Assembly: GCA_015499995.1 (NCBI GenBank) | Contig: JADNRV010000278.1 | Location: forward strand, 1 to 63,128 | Direction: 5' to 3' | Origin: Flammula alnicola | Taxonomy: Eukaryota; Basidiomycota; Agaricomycetes; Agaricales; Strophariaceae | DNA length: 63,128 nucleotides | Shown: positions 10,837 to 23,255 of the stretch, one piece after another | How the letters are laid out: the number at the start of each line of letters is the position of its first letter | Numbering within the stretch: the first letter of the stretch is position 1 | Translations under genes and position numbers: made by a program | The notes under the pieces: generated by a model | The model's database searches: none | What the model saw: only the letters and a program-made list of their open reading frames with translations | Told to the model about the DNA's origin: nothing

Positions 10837-13800
10837 ATGCTGCAGCCGCAGAAGGAACCCTGCTATTGCCCCAGATGCAGAGGTGCTCTTATGAGCACCA
10901 AGACTATCACACGACATCGAGCTGCTGCAAGAGCAAACAGGTCAACAATCGCAACGTTCGATGAGTGGATGGCCTCAGGAACGGAAAGTGGCCAAAATAT
11001 GGATGTAGCTGACGCTTTTGATGGGCGGGGAGAAGAAGGAGAGGACCGAGTCGGACACACAAAGCGTCGCCGCATTGCTGAACCACAGACAGTATGTGTA
11101 GCGTGTTCTGACATGTCCGTAGATAAATCTGTTTCAATCGTATTGAACTTATGATCAAGGAACTCCAGAACGCGTTTGATGATCCCCAGGCAAAAAATCG
11201 CTCACACTTGAATACGGTTAATCTCGATAACGACCAAGATCGACATGAGGTAGGCATCATTATATTTACTGAGATGACCACTTATTCAGGAATGTCACAA
11301 CCAGCCTCAAGCTGATTTGGATGTGGATGAGGAAGATGGAGACGAGGAAAGGTCTCCGGATGGACATGCTGGTGATGCTGAAGAAGAAGAGCAGTATGCT
11401 CGTGAAGCAGAGGCAGCGCGACTCAGAGCAGAATTGCTTAGGACTCCCGATCCCGAAAACTTGGGAGATGACTTAGAGGCGCACGAGGAAGAAGACGGAC
11501 GGGGTCCTCAGTATTCTCGCATCGAAAACATCCGTTTTGCCCAGGAATTCATTGCGGAAATTTCTAGTACTACACTTGACAATGGAAAACTCGACGAACC
11601 CACTCTGGAACGTCTCATAAATCCCGAGGAAGGTCCCGTTGCTATCTCGGACCCCGATATTCGTCTCTCGCTCGATCTGTTCATGGCTTGCGATAACGCT
11701 TCCGAGAAAACCTACACCAGTGTTCGTGCATCAATTTTGACGCGCTTTCCGGATACAGACGTACTATCCTATCACCGTGTCAAGAATCTTGTGGCGACAA
11801 TTAGCGGTGTCTGTGCTATTCCTGACGACATGTGTATCAACGGGTGTCATGCCTTCACTGGTCCATTCGCTGACCTAGAGATTTGCCATGTATGCTCGGA
11901 GCCTCGCTACGATCCTGTCGAGTATCAATCATCAGGGGAAAAGGTTCCTAGGCAACAGGCTTGTACGATACCTCTTGGACCACAACTCCAGGCTCTCCGT
12001 CGATCTGAAGAAGGAGCTCAAGCCATGCGCTATCGAGATCGAAAAACCGTCGAGATCATAAATGCATTCAATGATGCAAACTCTCTTGATGACCTAGTTT
12101 ACGATGACATCTTCTCGGGCGACAACTACTTGGACTTGGCCGAAACACTTACGGAAGATGATACAACAGTTGTCTTTTCTCTTGATGGAGCTCAGCTCTA
12201 CCAAAACAAGAAATCAGATACCTGGATCGCTATCTGGATTGTCATGGACTACGTACGACCCAATAACGTGCTACAAGAAGAAACACTGCCTTCCCGCGCT
12301 TATCATTCCAGGTCCCAAGAAGCCAAAGAACCTGGACTCGTACCTTTTTAGAAGCTTTCATCATCTTTCAGCTCTGCAGCGCGAGAATAACGGCACGGGT
12401 CTACCTGTCTGGGATGCAGCGAAGAAACGCATCATCTCGTCACGGATAGCCGTGTCGGACATCACGGTGCCAACAGCTGTCGGATAGGCTGCGAGATGAC
12501 AGGACAGCATAAGCCAAACAGTGGACATTACTACGCTGTTCATCTCTGTCCAAATGGCGCAAATATGGACGACTCTATTCGTCTTGATTTCGACTTCCGA
12601 AGCCCCACAGTTGGCAAAACTCAGGCTACTCCGCAGATTTATGCTGAAAACCTCGCCAAACTGGTTGCCTCTCGCGATCAGAATGAGTATGAACGTAATC
12701 GGAAGGCCACAGGGTTGAGCAAACCATCTATCCTCTCCGGTTTGGTTCCCTCTCTAATGCTCCCAGTTCCTCTCTGCTTTTCTCTCGACGTGATGCATCT
12801 GATCTTTCTGAATCTCGGCGACTTATTTATTTCTCTCTGGAGAGGCACTATGAAAATTGACACGGCGACAGATGACAAATCGACATGGGACTGGGCAACT
12901 CTAACAGGCAATACATGGATTGAACATGGTAGACTTGTCGCTTCTGCGACAGCATATTTTCCTTCATCTTTTCATCGACCACCACGTAACCCTGCTGAGA
13001 AAATTTCAAGCGGATACAAAGCCACGGAATGGTTCTTATATATGTTTGGACTAGGTCCTGGTTTCTTCCGAACTGTGCTTCCGAAGAAATATTGGCGACA
13101 CTTTTGCAAACTTGTACATGGCGTACGAGGGGTAATTCAATAGCGCATCACTGGAAAGCAACTGCGGGAAGCTCATTCATTTTTATCCCAGTTTGTGGAG
13201 GAATTCGAGCTTCTTTATTATCAGCGTCGCATGGATCGCCTCCACTACTGTCGGCCATATGTTCACACACTTCTTCATGTCTGTCCGGAGATCCATCGTG
13301 TTGGTCCTGGCATGTATATTTCTCAATCTCCCCTTGAGCGCGCAATCGAGATCTTGGTAAAGGCATTCGGCAACCAGCAACGCCATTTGCAAACCTTTGT
13401 CAAGTTGCTCTTCGGCAATCTCAAGCCAATGCGCTGAAGACTCTTTGCCCAGTTCTCGATAAAACTTCCACACCTTTTCTACCATGCCTTTTACACGATC
13501 TTGGCCGAGGATTTGTACTCTTGCGGCCGAGAGATCGTTATCTCAAAAACCTACAAGGCCGGGAAAGAATTGCTGTCACAAATGCAATGGATATTTCAGC
13601 TTTGAGAAAGTGGGGCCGTCTCCGGCTGCCAAACGGCCAAGTGGCACGAAGTTTGTACTCGGAAGGACGACGAACAGCTCCAAATCAACGTAACACGCGA
13701 AATATCAAGGTATATTGATTTTATTCAATCTTTCTATATCACATTAAACCATTTCTTTAAATTTATAGATCAAACTCGATGGAAGGCTTGAATTTTCTGA

Positions 13801-14085
13801 AGTGCAATTTTACTTTATGGTCGAGAATGCCGAAGGAGAACTTGATGCATATGCACTTGTATCGCTCTATGGGCCTCCCGACGCAGATATGCCTACCATA
13901 CGCTATGGGCATGCACATATAACGGAGATGATAACCTGAAGGTAATACCAATCTCAGTGATTACTTCCGTTATTTCAATGCAACCCCTACCTCGAAAAGA
14001 AGGTGACCCGGAAAACTTGTGGTTTGTGGTCGAGAAATCCGGTTTAGATGATATAAAGTTGACGGGATATTTGGATAATATGTAG
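10837..14085 (+). pseudogene. Tnp2/Plavaka-type (CMC superfamily) transposase, multiply frameshifted
   Basis: The whole length of a basidiomycete Tnp2-family transposase can be followed. It starts with a Cys/His finger (CYCPRCRGALMSTKTITRHR, 10,858 onward), then an acidic linker, then CHAFTGPFADLEICHVC. DGAQLYQNKKSDTWIAIW lies at about 12,185-12,240, and GPKKPKNLDSYLF follows. Next come LWRGTMKIDTATDDKSTWDW and ELLYYQRRMDRLHYCRP, and the usual tail ends FVVEKSGLDDIKL with a stop at 14,083-14,085. Introns are plausible near 11,090-11,290 and 13,710-13,770. It is broken by frameshifts near 12,270, 12,455 and 13,355 and by an in-frame TAG at 13,141-13,143, so it cannot give an active transposase. 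The family moves DNA by cut-and-paste in the nucleus. Confidence 0.85.
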
Positions 14086-14298
14086 AAATAGCCTCTTATA
14101 AATTATACTCTAACAATCTCTCTATTGGTGTGATTCATGATAGAAAATTGTTAGAGTATCTGAATCCGAGAGATTGAATTCAGACGAAATGTAAACAAAA
14201 GCAAATATGACTGAGAAGTTGCGCGAACACCCCTCTCGTTGCTGATGGATTTTAGTGAATGGCCGAATAGGGCGTGATCGAAAAAAGAGGTCTACGAG

Positions 14299-14390
14299 AT
14301 GTATGACTGACCAAGTGCACATTTATTCCCACACTGGCCCCGCGCGCGCGCCGCACCTCTAACTCAGAAATTCATGGCCTCCCGTTCCAG
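14299..14390. mobile_element. Truncated left end of a (CG)n TIR element
   Basis: Starting after TA, TGACTGACCAAGTGCAC leads into TTTATTCCCAC and a (CG)n run, then DNA that is the near-identical reverse complement of 37,607-37,690. It stops where the next element begins at 14,391. It is a solo end inserted next to the dead Tnp2 gene. Confidence 0.65.
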
Positions 14391-16207
14391 TATGGCTGTC
14401 CAAGTGGGGAATAAATCCCCCCGAGATATATTTTCAATGAGTAAATATATTTAGTGTGCCCGAAAACATTTAGTGTGCGCGGAAATATACTTAGAGTGCG
14501 CGGAAATATACTTAGAGTGCGCGAAATTTTACTTAGAGTGCGCGAAAATACATCTAGTGTGCCCGAGAATATATTGCATGTCCCGTAAACACTTTCACGC
14601 CCCGCGAATATTTTACAGCTGCCCCCAGAAATTCTTAGGTCATCCGCGGAGAAATATTCAGTGCGCGAAAATAATTTCACAGCCCCGAAAAAACTTCTTG
14701 ACTGCCCGAGAACTTTGTTGGTGCGCGCATTTATTGTCTTTTCCGCGCATTTACTGACTTTCAGCCATGCCGGGATGCCGTGTTTACGTAAATGATCCAT
14801 TCTTCGCAGTAACGGCACAGCATGCGAGACAGCAAGCGGAGTTTGAAACCTATGATTCACGTTGAACTTTCAGCTACATAGTACACACTGTTGGTTTCCA
14901 ACCACCACGACCTTCCCCTCCTCTGCATCGCCCTTCTTGCAGACGACATGAGCTCATGTGAGGCTTGTGTCGTGCTGGGCCCTATGTGAGGGGCTTTAGC
15001 AGCAAGACAGGGTTGGCAGGCAATGCAAGCCTATGTGAAGCTTGTGTCGTGCTGGAGCCCTCTTGTGAGGGGCTCCGGCTGCCACCACCTCATCACCCAC
15101 TGTCACTGACCAGCTGCCGTCGTCATCCATAGCTCCCCTCACGGTGAACTCACGGAGCCAACAAGGCCCCATGAAAACCCATGCCAGCGAGCCATGAGGG
15201 CTGGTCACCCCCGTTTCACATCATCAGCAAGCCAGCTATGGAATCTGATGATGCCAGCAAGGAAGTGCGCCAAGAGGAAGAGGGAGCCGACGAATGGCAC
15301 CACACATGTGGCCATCTCCCCATACCTTGCTGCTAACCCTTGCCACCCCCGTTTTCTGCAGATGTAGACACCATGACCACAGTATGAACACCACTCAATG
15401 AGCGCCTGCGGCTCATAGTATTTACTTTGCGTCCTGGGTGTAGTACTAGATATTTTTCAATATAATCATTTGATTATTGCTGTAATTTCTATGAAGGTTT
15501 CCTTCAGAATCTAGGTGTGAAACGGTTATCAAGTTAAAGTGATTTAACATGCATCTGCCTTGTCTCGGATTTTAGCTATCACGGCTATAGTAGTGAGCCG
15601 TGAACTCCTCGTCGATACAAAGTTCTTATCTGAACTTCATTTAATCTAAATTCTATTTTATTTCAAATAAATGTATTCAGCAATTAATGTTGCTTTCAGG
15701 TCTACCAAGCGCGGGGTACCAACTGGCGCTCTAGTGGGCGCTTACCACGCCAGACACTGATATTTTAAACTCCGCCTTCAGTCTCGGCTGCCTCAGCTAG
15801 TGCCGACGTTGCCAACAACGGATCATTTACCTAATCACGGCATTCCGGCATAGCTGAAAGTCAAAAAATTCACGGGGAAGACATAATAAATGCGCGCACC
15901 AACAAAGTTTTCGGGGAGTCAATAAATATTTTCGGGGCTCTGAAATTATTTTCGCGCACTGAATATTTCTCCGCGGATGACTTAAGAATTTCTGGGGCAG
16001 CTGTAAAATATTCGCGGGGTATGAAAATGTTTACGGGACATGCAATATATTCTCGCGCACACTAGATGTGTTTTCGCGCACTCTAAGTATATTTTCGCAC
16101 ACTCTAAGTATGTTTTCGGGCACACTAAATGTTTTCGGGCACACTAAATATATTTACTCATTGAAAATATATCTCGGGGGGATTTATTACCCACTTGGAC
16201 AGCCATA
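14391..16207. mobile_element. TA-flanked TIR element with ~400-bp ends built of short repeats
   Basis: The ends TATGGCTGTCCAAGTG (14,391) and its complement (ending 16,207) are followed inward by about 370-400 bp of inverted repeat. Each arm is a chain of roughly 20-bp units of the form TTTTCGCGCACACTAAGTATA, clearly repetitive near the tips and more degenerate inward. TA at each outer tip fits a TA target duplication. The interior (about 14,860-15,840) shows no transposase, so this looks non-autonomous. Repeated subterminal units are often transposase-binding sites, but that is inference here. Confidence 0.75.
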
Positions 16208-17030
16208 CTACCATGCTAGAATGTTTTCTAGGGAGGCTTTCGAACGTTTAGCTCATACACCATTCCATCCCCTTAGCCAGGACGACATTAATCATGATTA
16301 ATGTGATTGGATACGAGAACCTATTTGCTCTTGCAAAGGTCAAAGAAGCCGTCCAGTAATTTCTCCAAATCCTAGCAACAGAGCCACCTAAAATTAGCCA
16401 GCATCATGAAAGTTGCGTTAACCAGGTTCGATGCGACGAGGATTGGCGCACGATATGGTGGAATGGTGTGGGAAGAATTCTGTTGGACGGAAGAAATCAG
16501 ATACCATGTGGCGAGATTGTACAGAGTCGACAAGATGCAGTTTGGTAATATGGGGGATGGATGTCGGAACCAGATGATATATATAATTCAAATAGGAGAT
16601 CGACATCGACATGGGTATCGCCTTATCAAAAAGTCGCAGAAAAGCTTGCCTTAAAGTTTCAAGAATACGACGGCTCTCTTTGACATACAGTACTTATTAC
16701 TATTGCAGCACCAATGAAAGTGTAGTTTTTCTCTTAGCTCCATTGGATATATGCTAAAATACATAAGGATAGTCAGCTGACGCGTAGCAATGGTATTATA
16801 TGGCGTTCTAAGGAGTTGGGACCCTTTGGGGCGCGCGGCGGCAAATGGCGCGCACGTGGGAATAAAAGTGCATTTGGACAGCCATAGCGCACACTAGTAT
16901 ATTTCCGCGCACACTAAGTATATTTTCACGCACACTAAATATTTTCGCGCGCACTAAATATATTTACGCACACATTAAGATATCGTGGGGGGATTTATTC
17001 CCCACTTGGACAGCCATAGTACTACAATGC
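16208..17030. mobile_element. Further right ends of the same TIR family
   Basis: Two more right-facing ends lie here. One ends near 16,887 (TTTATTCCCAC-type with GCGCGC, ending TTTGGACAGCCATA in sense). The other is a 130-bp block of CGCGCACACTAAGTATA units ending in GGGGGGATTTATTCCCC and CACTTGGACAGCCATAG near 17,024. The DNA between 16,210 and 16,790 has short open frames without recognisable similarity. The pattern suggests nested or successive insertions. Confidence 0.55.
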
Positions 17031-17040
17031 AAAGCAGGCG

Positions 17041-18864
17041 AAGAAAGAATTCGATTGGATAGATCTGGACTTTGTTCCAGTTGGTCAGTCTGAAGGCACA
17101 CAGCAAATGGTGAGTAATGTATCAGTTTAAACCTATTAATTTTACTAATTCAAATTCGAGGATCATTATATTGCACAAAGTGCGATCCCATTAATGTCGA
17201 TACGCCTGAACGGAGAGCTTCGCGGTCAAGCTCCAAAGCCGATCGAGCGGCCTGCTCAACTTGTGCTGCTCAAAAATGGGCGAGTTTCTAATTATGGGCC
17301 AGTACCTCGTTCCCGACCAGAGAACGAGTCTGGGAATGGAAACGCACGAGGTGGAGATGTGGATGAGGACGCAAACCAATCAGACTCAGAGGATGATGAC
17401 GAAGGAGATATTCGAGATCAGGTCGAGGATTTTCTCAACAAGGATGCCACGCAAGATTCTGAAGACGGACCATCTTGGATGTTCGAGGAGGGAGAAACGC
17501 TTTCACGCGATCCAAACTACGTCTTTTGTCCCGCTCCTCATCGCAAAGCCCTCTTACATCTTTTCACCAAACATTTTTGCCAGCATCCTTTACTTCCCGA
17601 GCGCGATGGGAAACGCACTACGGAGGATATCCGGAATCAGGCCGTCTATGACATGTATATGTTTTGCAAAACCCGCGGCCTTCGAGAAGTTTGGGGCTAC
17701 ATGTGGGCATCCTGGTATTCTTGAAATTTTCTGGAGGCAATTAAAGCACAATTACCTTCATAACGTTGCTCGCCCCCGATTCGACCATCTTGTCTGGATC
17801 CTCATCAATCGTGTTACCCCGGCCTATCTCGCGCGCTCAGAAATACTGGACGACAATTATCGCATTGGTCGAACAAGGTCGCTCACCACGTATCAGAAAT
17901 ACTTCAAAAAATCCTGGTTGATTCTTGCAAAACGGAAGGTCAGCGACAAGGTATATATTACAAACGTCAAGGATTGGACCTGCACCTGTGGGCGGCAAAA
18001 ATATGATTGCCACCATTTGTGCAAGCATCTGGTTCAGGCAGTCCCAGCTCCTCCGATCCGATTTTGGCGCTTGTCCATAGAAGACGAGTCCTGCCGCTTT
18101 ATGAACACCCAGCGCTTGTCCAAAAAATCGACAACAATGGGAGCAATGGCGGCACCAGCCCTGCAGCCGAATTTGGGGAGTATGTCGAACCGTCTGGTGA
18201 TATTACAGATGGCGATGATCGTGTTTGGTCTGGGGATCGGAAAATTCTGACCGGCGGTGGCGGATACAAGGAACTAAAGCAGAAAATTAAGGTAAATAAT
18301 TCGCCTGTCCTTGGGAAGCGCACGAGGAAAGATGCCGCGAATGACGACGAGGACAAAGAAAATCGTCCACCGAAGAAAGCACTTACTGCGGTCGAATTTA
18401 TCGATCTCACAATGAGCTCATCTCCTGCTCCTGAACGTTGAACCCATGGACCTCGACGATTTACCTACAACTCAGGCTCGATCCTCGTCTCCTGTGGATT
18501 ATAAGCGGAGATGAGGAACAGGTTAGTAATAACATATATATGGGTTTAGTGCTTTGAACTGAAATACCACATACACTTCCAGTTAGAAATCTACGGCGAG
18601 GACCTCCTACGACGGGCGGATGTATTTGAACGTGCCGCAAAGGTTCTTCGAGCCCAAATCCCAGTCGGCAAACCCGTCTGGTTGAAATCGGTCTTTGATC
18701 GAGGGCTCGGCAATGATGTCATGAATTTTGTTGCAGATATTGAACGGCACGAGGGAACATCCAGAAAACGAGACACCACTTGGGCTGAAAATAAAAGGAA
18801 AGCAGAGAAGAGAAGGGTAAAGAACACGATGGGGTACCAGTCGACCCGTCGCAGTGGTGATTGA
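17041..18864 (+). pseudogene. SWIM zinc-finger transposase (MULE-like), broken
   Basis: An N-terminal exon (FDWIDLDFVPVGQ, 17,050-17,110) is followed by an acidic linker (17,330-17,480) and a region ending MYMFCKTRGLREVWGY. The catalytic-domain tail FWRQLKHNYLHNVARPRFDH comes next, then a SWIM finger CTCGRQKYDCHHLCKH (about 17,979-18,027). The C-terminus after an intron (18,530-18,583) ends with NTMGYQ. Order and motifs fit Mutator-like transposases of basidiomycetes, in which the SWIM finger binds DNA. The frame breaks at 17,705-17,725, where part of the core seems lost, and again near 18,065. The copy is therefore inactive. It lies in the same orientation as the Tnp2 relic but is a separate transposase type. 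Confidence 0.6.
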
Positions 18865-18899
18865 GGGATTCACGGAAAGCTTAAAATTTTCACTCGATA

Positions 18900-19665
18900 T
18901 AGATTATTCTATTCTATTTTATTTTGATGCACTAAAACACCCTTCATTCAAGAATATCTACCGAATTTTTTTGACTCTACCTCTACCTGGATGACGATGA
19001 CGAAGCCCGACCCAAAATTAAGCCGATGCCGACAAGACGACAACTTTGATGCCTTTGACTCGATGAGGAAGGTGGCCTCGGTGATCTCCTTCTCAGAATA
19101 TTTATTTATATTCTGATCTCATACTAGTAGACTACAGTATATAACTAATGAAATGACCCAAGGGTGTAAATTCAATCAATAGTGCAAAAAAGTTATGCGA
19201 CATTCTTTCTGTTGAGCGGAAAATCTGGATTTCGCAGTCCAACGTTGGCAGATGGGAATATTGATCGCAAATCGCCGATCACGTGTTTGCGAAGGAATTG
19301 CTGGGTCAATAACCCCCCGATAATAGCCTATTAGGTAACATACAAATCCACCCGAAATCGCGGCCATAGGCCGCGAAGCTCAGATAATTCTTAGTGGTGT
19401 CCACCCGTGAGGAGGCAAAAAAAATTACGCAGGTCGAGTTCATTGTCCACGCATATGGCCTGCAAAAAGGATTTTTTTGTGGCCCAAACATGCAGAAGCA
19501 TGTAGACAGTTGGAATTCCGGCCAATTTTGAAGGTCAGATACGCCGTTCACCTGAGTTTTCGAAAAAAAAAATCGAGGTAAGGTTCGAAATTCACCCGAA
19601 ATCGGGCCTCAAAACGGAAATTTTCGTCCACCCAAAAAGCCAAGAAATCGCTGATTTTCGTATCT
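18900..19665. other. AT-rich intergenic DNA without a recognisable gene
   Basis: Short frames only. From 19,340 to 19,665 a loosely repeated motif (CCACCCGAAATCG / GTCCACCC) occurs several times. The palindrome begins at 19,666 with no visible duplication or terminal motif. Confidence 0.4.
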
Positions 19666-20689
19666 TACCTCCCTTGGGATTATCGGGGGTCCTGGTCAAT
19701 AGCGTTCACTGGTCCCAAATCCGCGTAAGCGGACAAGGCTCCTCAGGCCTCAGGGTCCATCCTAAAATAGAAAATTTGCGGAGCCGGGCGGCGCACCAAA
19801 ATCACCCAAATTCAACATTTTCTTTGTATTTTATTCCCGGTGTCCTCAATTGCGCCTCCAAGCGCCTCCATCACGTTCTACAAAGCTACATACCATTTGT
19901 CCCATTTTGGTCCGGCTCTAGACCGTCTCGTGCTTACGTCTTCCGAAATTTCCACCAAAATGGGGCTCAAATCCGCGAAACCGGAGAGGGTCTGCCTGCG
20001 GGGCTCTCAAATCCGCCAAAACCGGACAGAATTTTGACGTTTTTTTGGTCGAAAATCCGCGAAAATCCGGACAAGCTTTGGCGGGAGCTTCCCGGGTCCT
20101 CTTTGGGTACTCTCAACGCCTTGCGAACGACTACCATTCAGCTGCAGTTAGACTTGCAGGAAGGATTTGGGGCCTCGTGCGCCGGACATTCTTGGGACAT
20201 TCTCACCTTTTCATACTTCTCCGAAAACTCAAACTACCGCATTGCCCTATCATCTATCTCACATCACATCCTCTAACACTAATCTCTCAATTCAGCACAA
20301 CATGTAGTGATCATTTCTCTCCGTAGTTACCTGCTCTCATTATCCACGATGCACTGGCGAGGTAATTATTTACCTGAATTACTTACGTAATGTAGTCAGC
20401 CAATTTCATTTCATTGCATCCGCTCCTGCATGCCGCGCAAACAAACCAGTTGTGGAAGAGGTGATTTCTTCTAGGTGGATGAGATTGAGGTTGTCCAAGA
20501 TGGGTCAGGATGTGATTGTTCTCGTTAGTCACTTGTGCTCTTGAGGACGTAATTCTGAATAAAATGGGGTGGTGTGGTTGACGGAGGAATAATGGATACA
20601 AACACTAGTATAGAGACACCCACTGCTCCTCTTGAATCGCCAGGCCCAAGAAATCATCACCAGATGGTCCATTGCTCAGAGTTCTGATG

Positions 20690-21500
20690 TTCCGTCATGA
20701 ATAGATTGTCCTTGCGGTAGGTCCTTCTGCGGCATAGTGCGTAATGGCGCACAAGGCCGAGATGTGTTCCTACGTCAGGTTCGTGGGAAGTAATAGTCCT
20801 CTGGAATAAAGAGAAATGTTGAGAGTACGGATATCATTGGAGAAGGGAACAGATAGCGAAGAGTGTTCCTGGATGTTTTGGAGTGATTAGAATATCTGTG
20901 CGACATGTAGTAATCTCAACGATCTCGGGTGGAAGTGCGAGCGGCATCCTCGGCATCCCATGGGAATTTGGAGTTTCCACAAACATGTTATCCATCTCTT
21001 CCGCATGGCGAGCAGCATTGGATACGACAACAGATTGGTTTAATCACAGCAATACATTACTCTGCCACCTCAATTCTCCACAAATGACCGCCCTCCTTCC
21101 CGCCATGAGTCAACGCCGGTAATTGCACCATGTCTTCCAGCTACGCGCCATCTTCACACAGGCTTTTACTAGTAGGGTGGGAGTGGCTTTGGGCAGGGCA
21201 CCGTGTGGAGGAGATGGATAACGCGCTCGGAAACAGCAAAGTCCAAATTCCCACGTGATGCCGGTGATGCCGGTTGCACATCCGCCCAACGGTCGTTTAG
21301 ATTACCACAAGTCGTACAAACATTTTATCTACTCCAAAATACCCGGGAACACTCTTTGACGTATCCTTTCCCTTCTCCAATGATACCCGTACCCTCGCTG
21401 TTTCTCTTTATTCCACAGGAACATCAATTCCCACGAACCTGACGTGGGAACACATCTCGGCATTGCGCGCATCGACAAACTCGATGCTATACTAAAGGTG
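20690..21500. repeat. Imperfect inverted repeat nested in the left arm (mirror at 34,085-34,895)
   Basis: 20,745-20,990 and 21,220-21,475 are diverged inverted copies (for example CTGGAATAAAGAGAAA at 20,801 against TTTCTCTTTATTCCA at 21,401). A third, more diverged copy lies at about 24,870-25,160. Shared landmarks are GGAGATGGATAACGCGCTCG-like DNA and a GTGGGAAC.CATCTCGGC-like segment. This is an old repeat family within the arm. Confidence 0.65.
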
Positions 21501-22295
21501 TGCCATTGCTCACTACGCCGCAGAACGACAGCACATTTGTATCCGTTATTCCTCAGTAAATTGCCCCATTGAATAGGAAGAGTGCATGTTGCCGTTTTTG
21601 CGCGAGGTTTTGTGTACCAGGTGCCGTGGGAACATGTGTGGACCAGGTGCATTCCTGTGGAAATGACGGACTTCGTACAATAATTACGCTCTTCCACGTC
21701 CACCAATAGCATAAAGAATTAGATAGATCATGTCTTAATGTATTGTATATCCCGGGAATTGAAATTGGTGTGAAGTTATGACATGAATTAGCAACGTCAC
21801 AAGTCGTGCTCACTTACAAGTGATCCGCGGGCGCTCAACGGGCGCTTGGACGCGCACTCACACAGTATGCGACACTTACATCTGCACTCACTCTGCACTC
21901 ACCTGAGCGACTCACCCCCTCACTCACCCTCATCACTCACATACTTGCACGCACTTCCCTTGCCCCGGACTCTCACTTGCATACTTGCATCCTACATTTA
22001 TGTGATATTTTCTGGGATATACTAGTACGTTTGAGGTGTAAGAATCTCCCGGAACCTTCGTGATTCAATGCACACTTTTGATTCCATTTGGAAAGTGATC
22101 ATGATCGAGGGTGAGTGTGTCCGTGTCCATATTTCAGTTTTCTGTGTCTGCAATTCTTTCGCCTCTACCTTGACAGGGTCGACACCTCTTAACCTCATGA
22201 ATTTTGTTGGATGATAAAATGGGTCTAAGGGCAAGGGATTATAGGATTATGCTATCTTCCTGACGCTCCTAACTCTCTTTGTGCATCTAGGACTT

Positions 22296-23255
22296 CGTTA
22301 AACATGTTTACCACTACTTTATTCCAGACGAACATTCTGTCATTATGTCTGGACAGTTAGTTAATTGGGTTTACCGATCACATGAGTGGGTTGTTATCTG
22401 CCAGTTATCGGCCCGGCAGATTCCGGTGGTAAAATGTTATCGTCTTCTTCACCTCTGTACATATCCTACCGTACCCAAAATTTGCTAGGCAGTAGGTAGA
22501 TTCACCTATAATGAATCTGTCAATTCACATTTTTAATTTCTGCTGTGCAGGACAATGAATGAGCTAACATGTTATCTGCCACACCCAATTGTTATCCGCC
22601 AGCCGTGCTTCGGCGCACTGCCACACTCTCACGGACCACCCTTCACCTGACGTCTCGAAGTCAGGCATCCAACGGTCCTTAACCTCGTTCTTGCCTTGTT
22701 CTAATGCATCAAGTGCCTCGAAAAATACAGTTACATTTAGATCATATACAGCCTAGGTATTCTTATTTTTAAGCTGTTTATTTGATCATGCCAATATCGT
22801 GAGAGGGCTCACAAGGTATGCTTCAGGCATCCAGCTAATTCTATAAGATACATAATAAATACAATACCTCAATGGCACCTTAAGGATCAATTTGTATGGT
22901 AAGTTCCTTCAAATTGTGATCAGAAGAGGGATATTTCCTAATTGTCATTCAAACATTGAAGTTGCGCACCCCGCAGGATTTTTTTAGGATTTCTCTGGCT
23001 GGAGGGCATCAAATTCCGCCGATTTTAGGCAAAGTAGCCGTGATTTAAGACAACGGAAGGCAGGTCAATAAACGTAGGACAAGATTTTGAATATTCGTGA
23101 GAAATCTTCTCCCTTTTCGCTCTTTTCCCTTCTTTTTCCGCTTTGGATACCCACTCACATGAACGGAAAACCGTTAATTGAGCCATTTGTGGACTCTGCC
23201 AGGTATATTCCTGTACGATGCTACAGATAAGTGTATTTCGGCTTTCAATGATTAC
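22296..23255 (+). pseudogene. Interrupted exon of an unknown gene, left arm (mirror 32,330-33,289)
   Basis: 22,296-22,359 encodes HVYHYFIPDEHSVIMSGQL in frame. The frame resumes after the insertion at 23,173 as LIEPFVDSARYIPV and is then thrown out by a 2-bp loss (GTAC where the spacer has GTGTAC). The uninterrupted version is in the palindrome spacer at 27,218-27,340. No family recognised. Confidence 0.55.
22360..23172. mobile_element. 813-bp TIR insertion in the left arm (mirror 32,413-33,225)
   Basis: Comparison with the empty site in the spacer (GGACAGTTAATTGAGCC at about 27,275) shows the insertion directly. The arm has GTTA, then the element, then GTTA, which is a 4-bp target-site duplication. 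Its ends are imperfect inverted repeats of about 24 bp, both reading inward to TGAGTGGGT. There is no transposase-like frame, so it is non-autonomous. Because both arms carry it at the mirrored site, it inserted before the arms were duplicated or homogenised. Confidence 0.75.

Noticed and set aside
16406..16654. 82-codon plus-strand open frame between TIR elements
   Set aside because: No similarity recognised, no introns or partners, and it lies in DNA between nested transposon ends.
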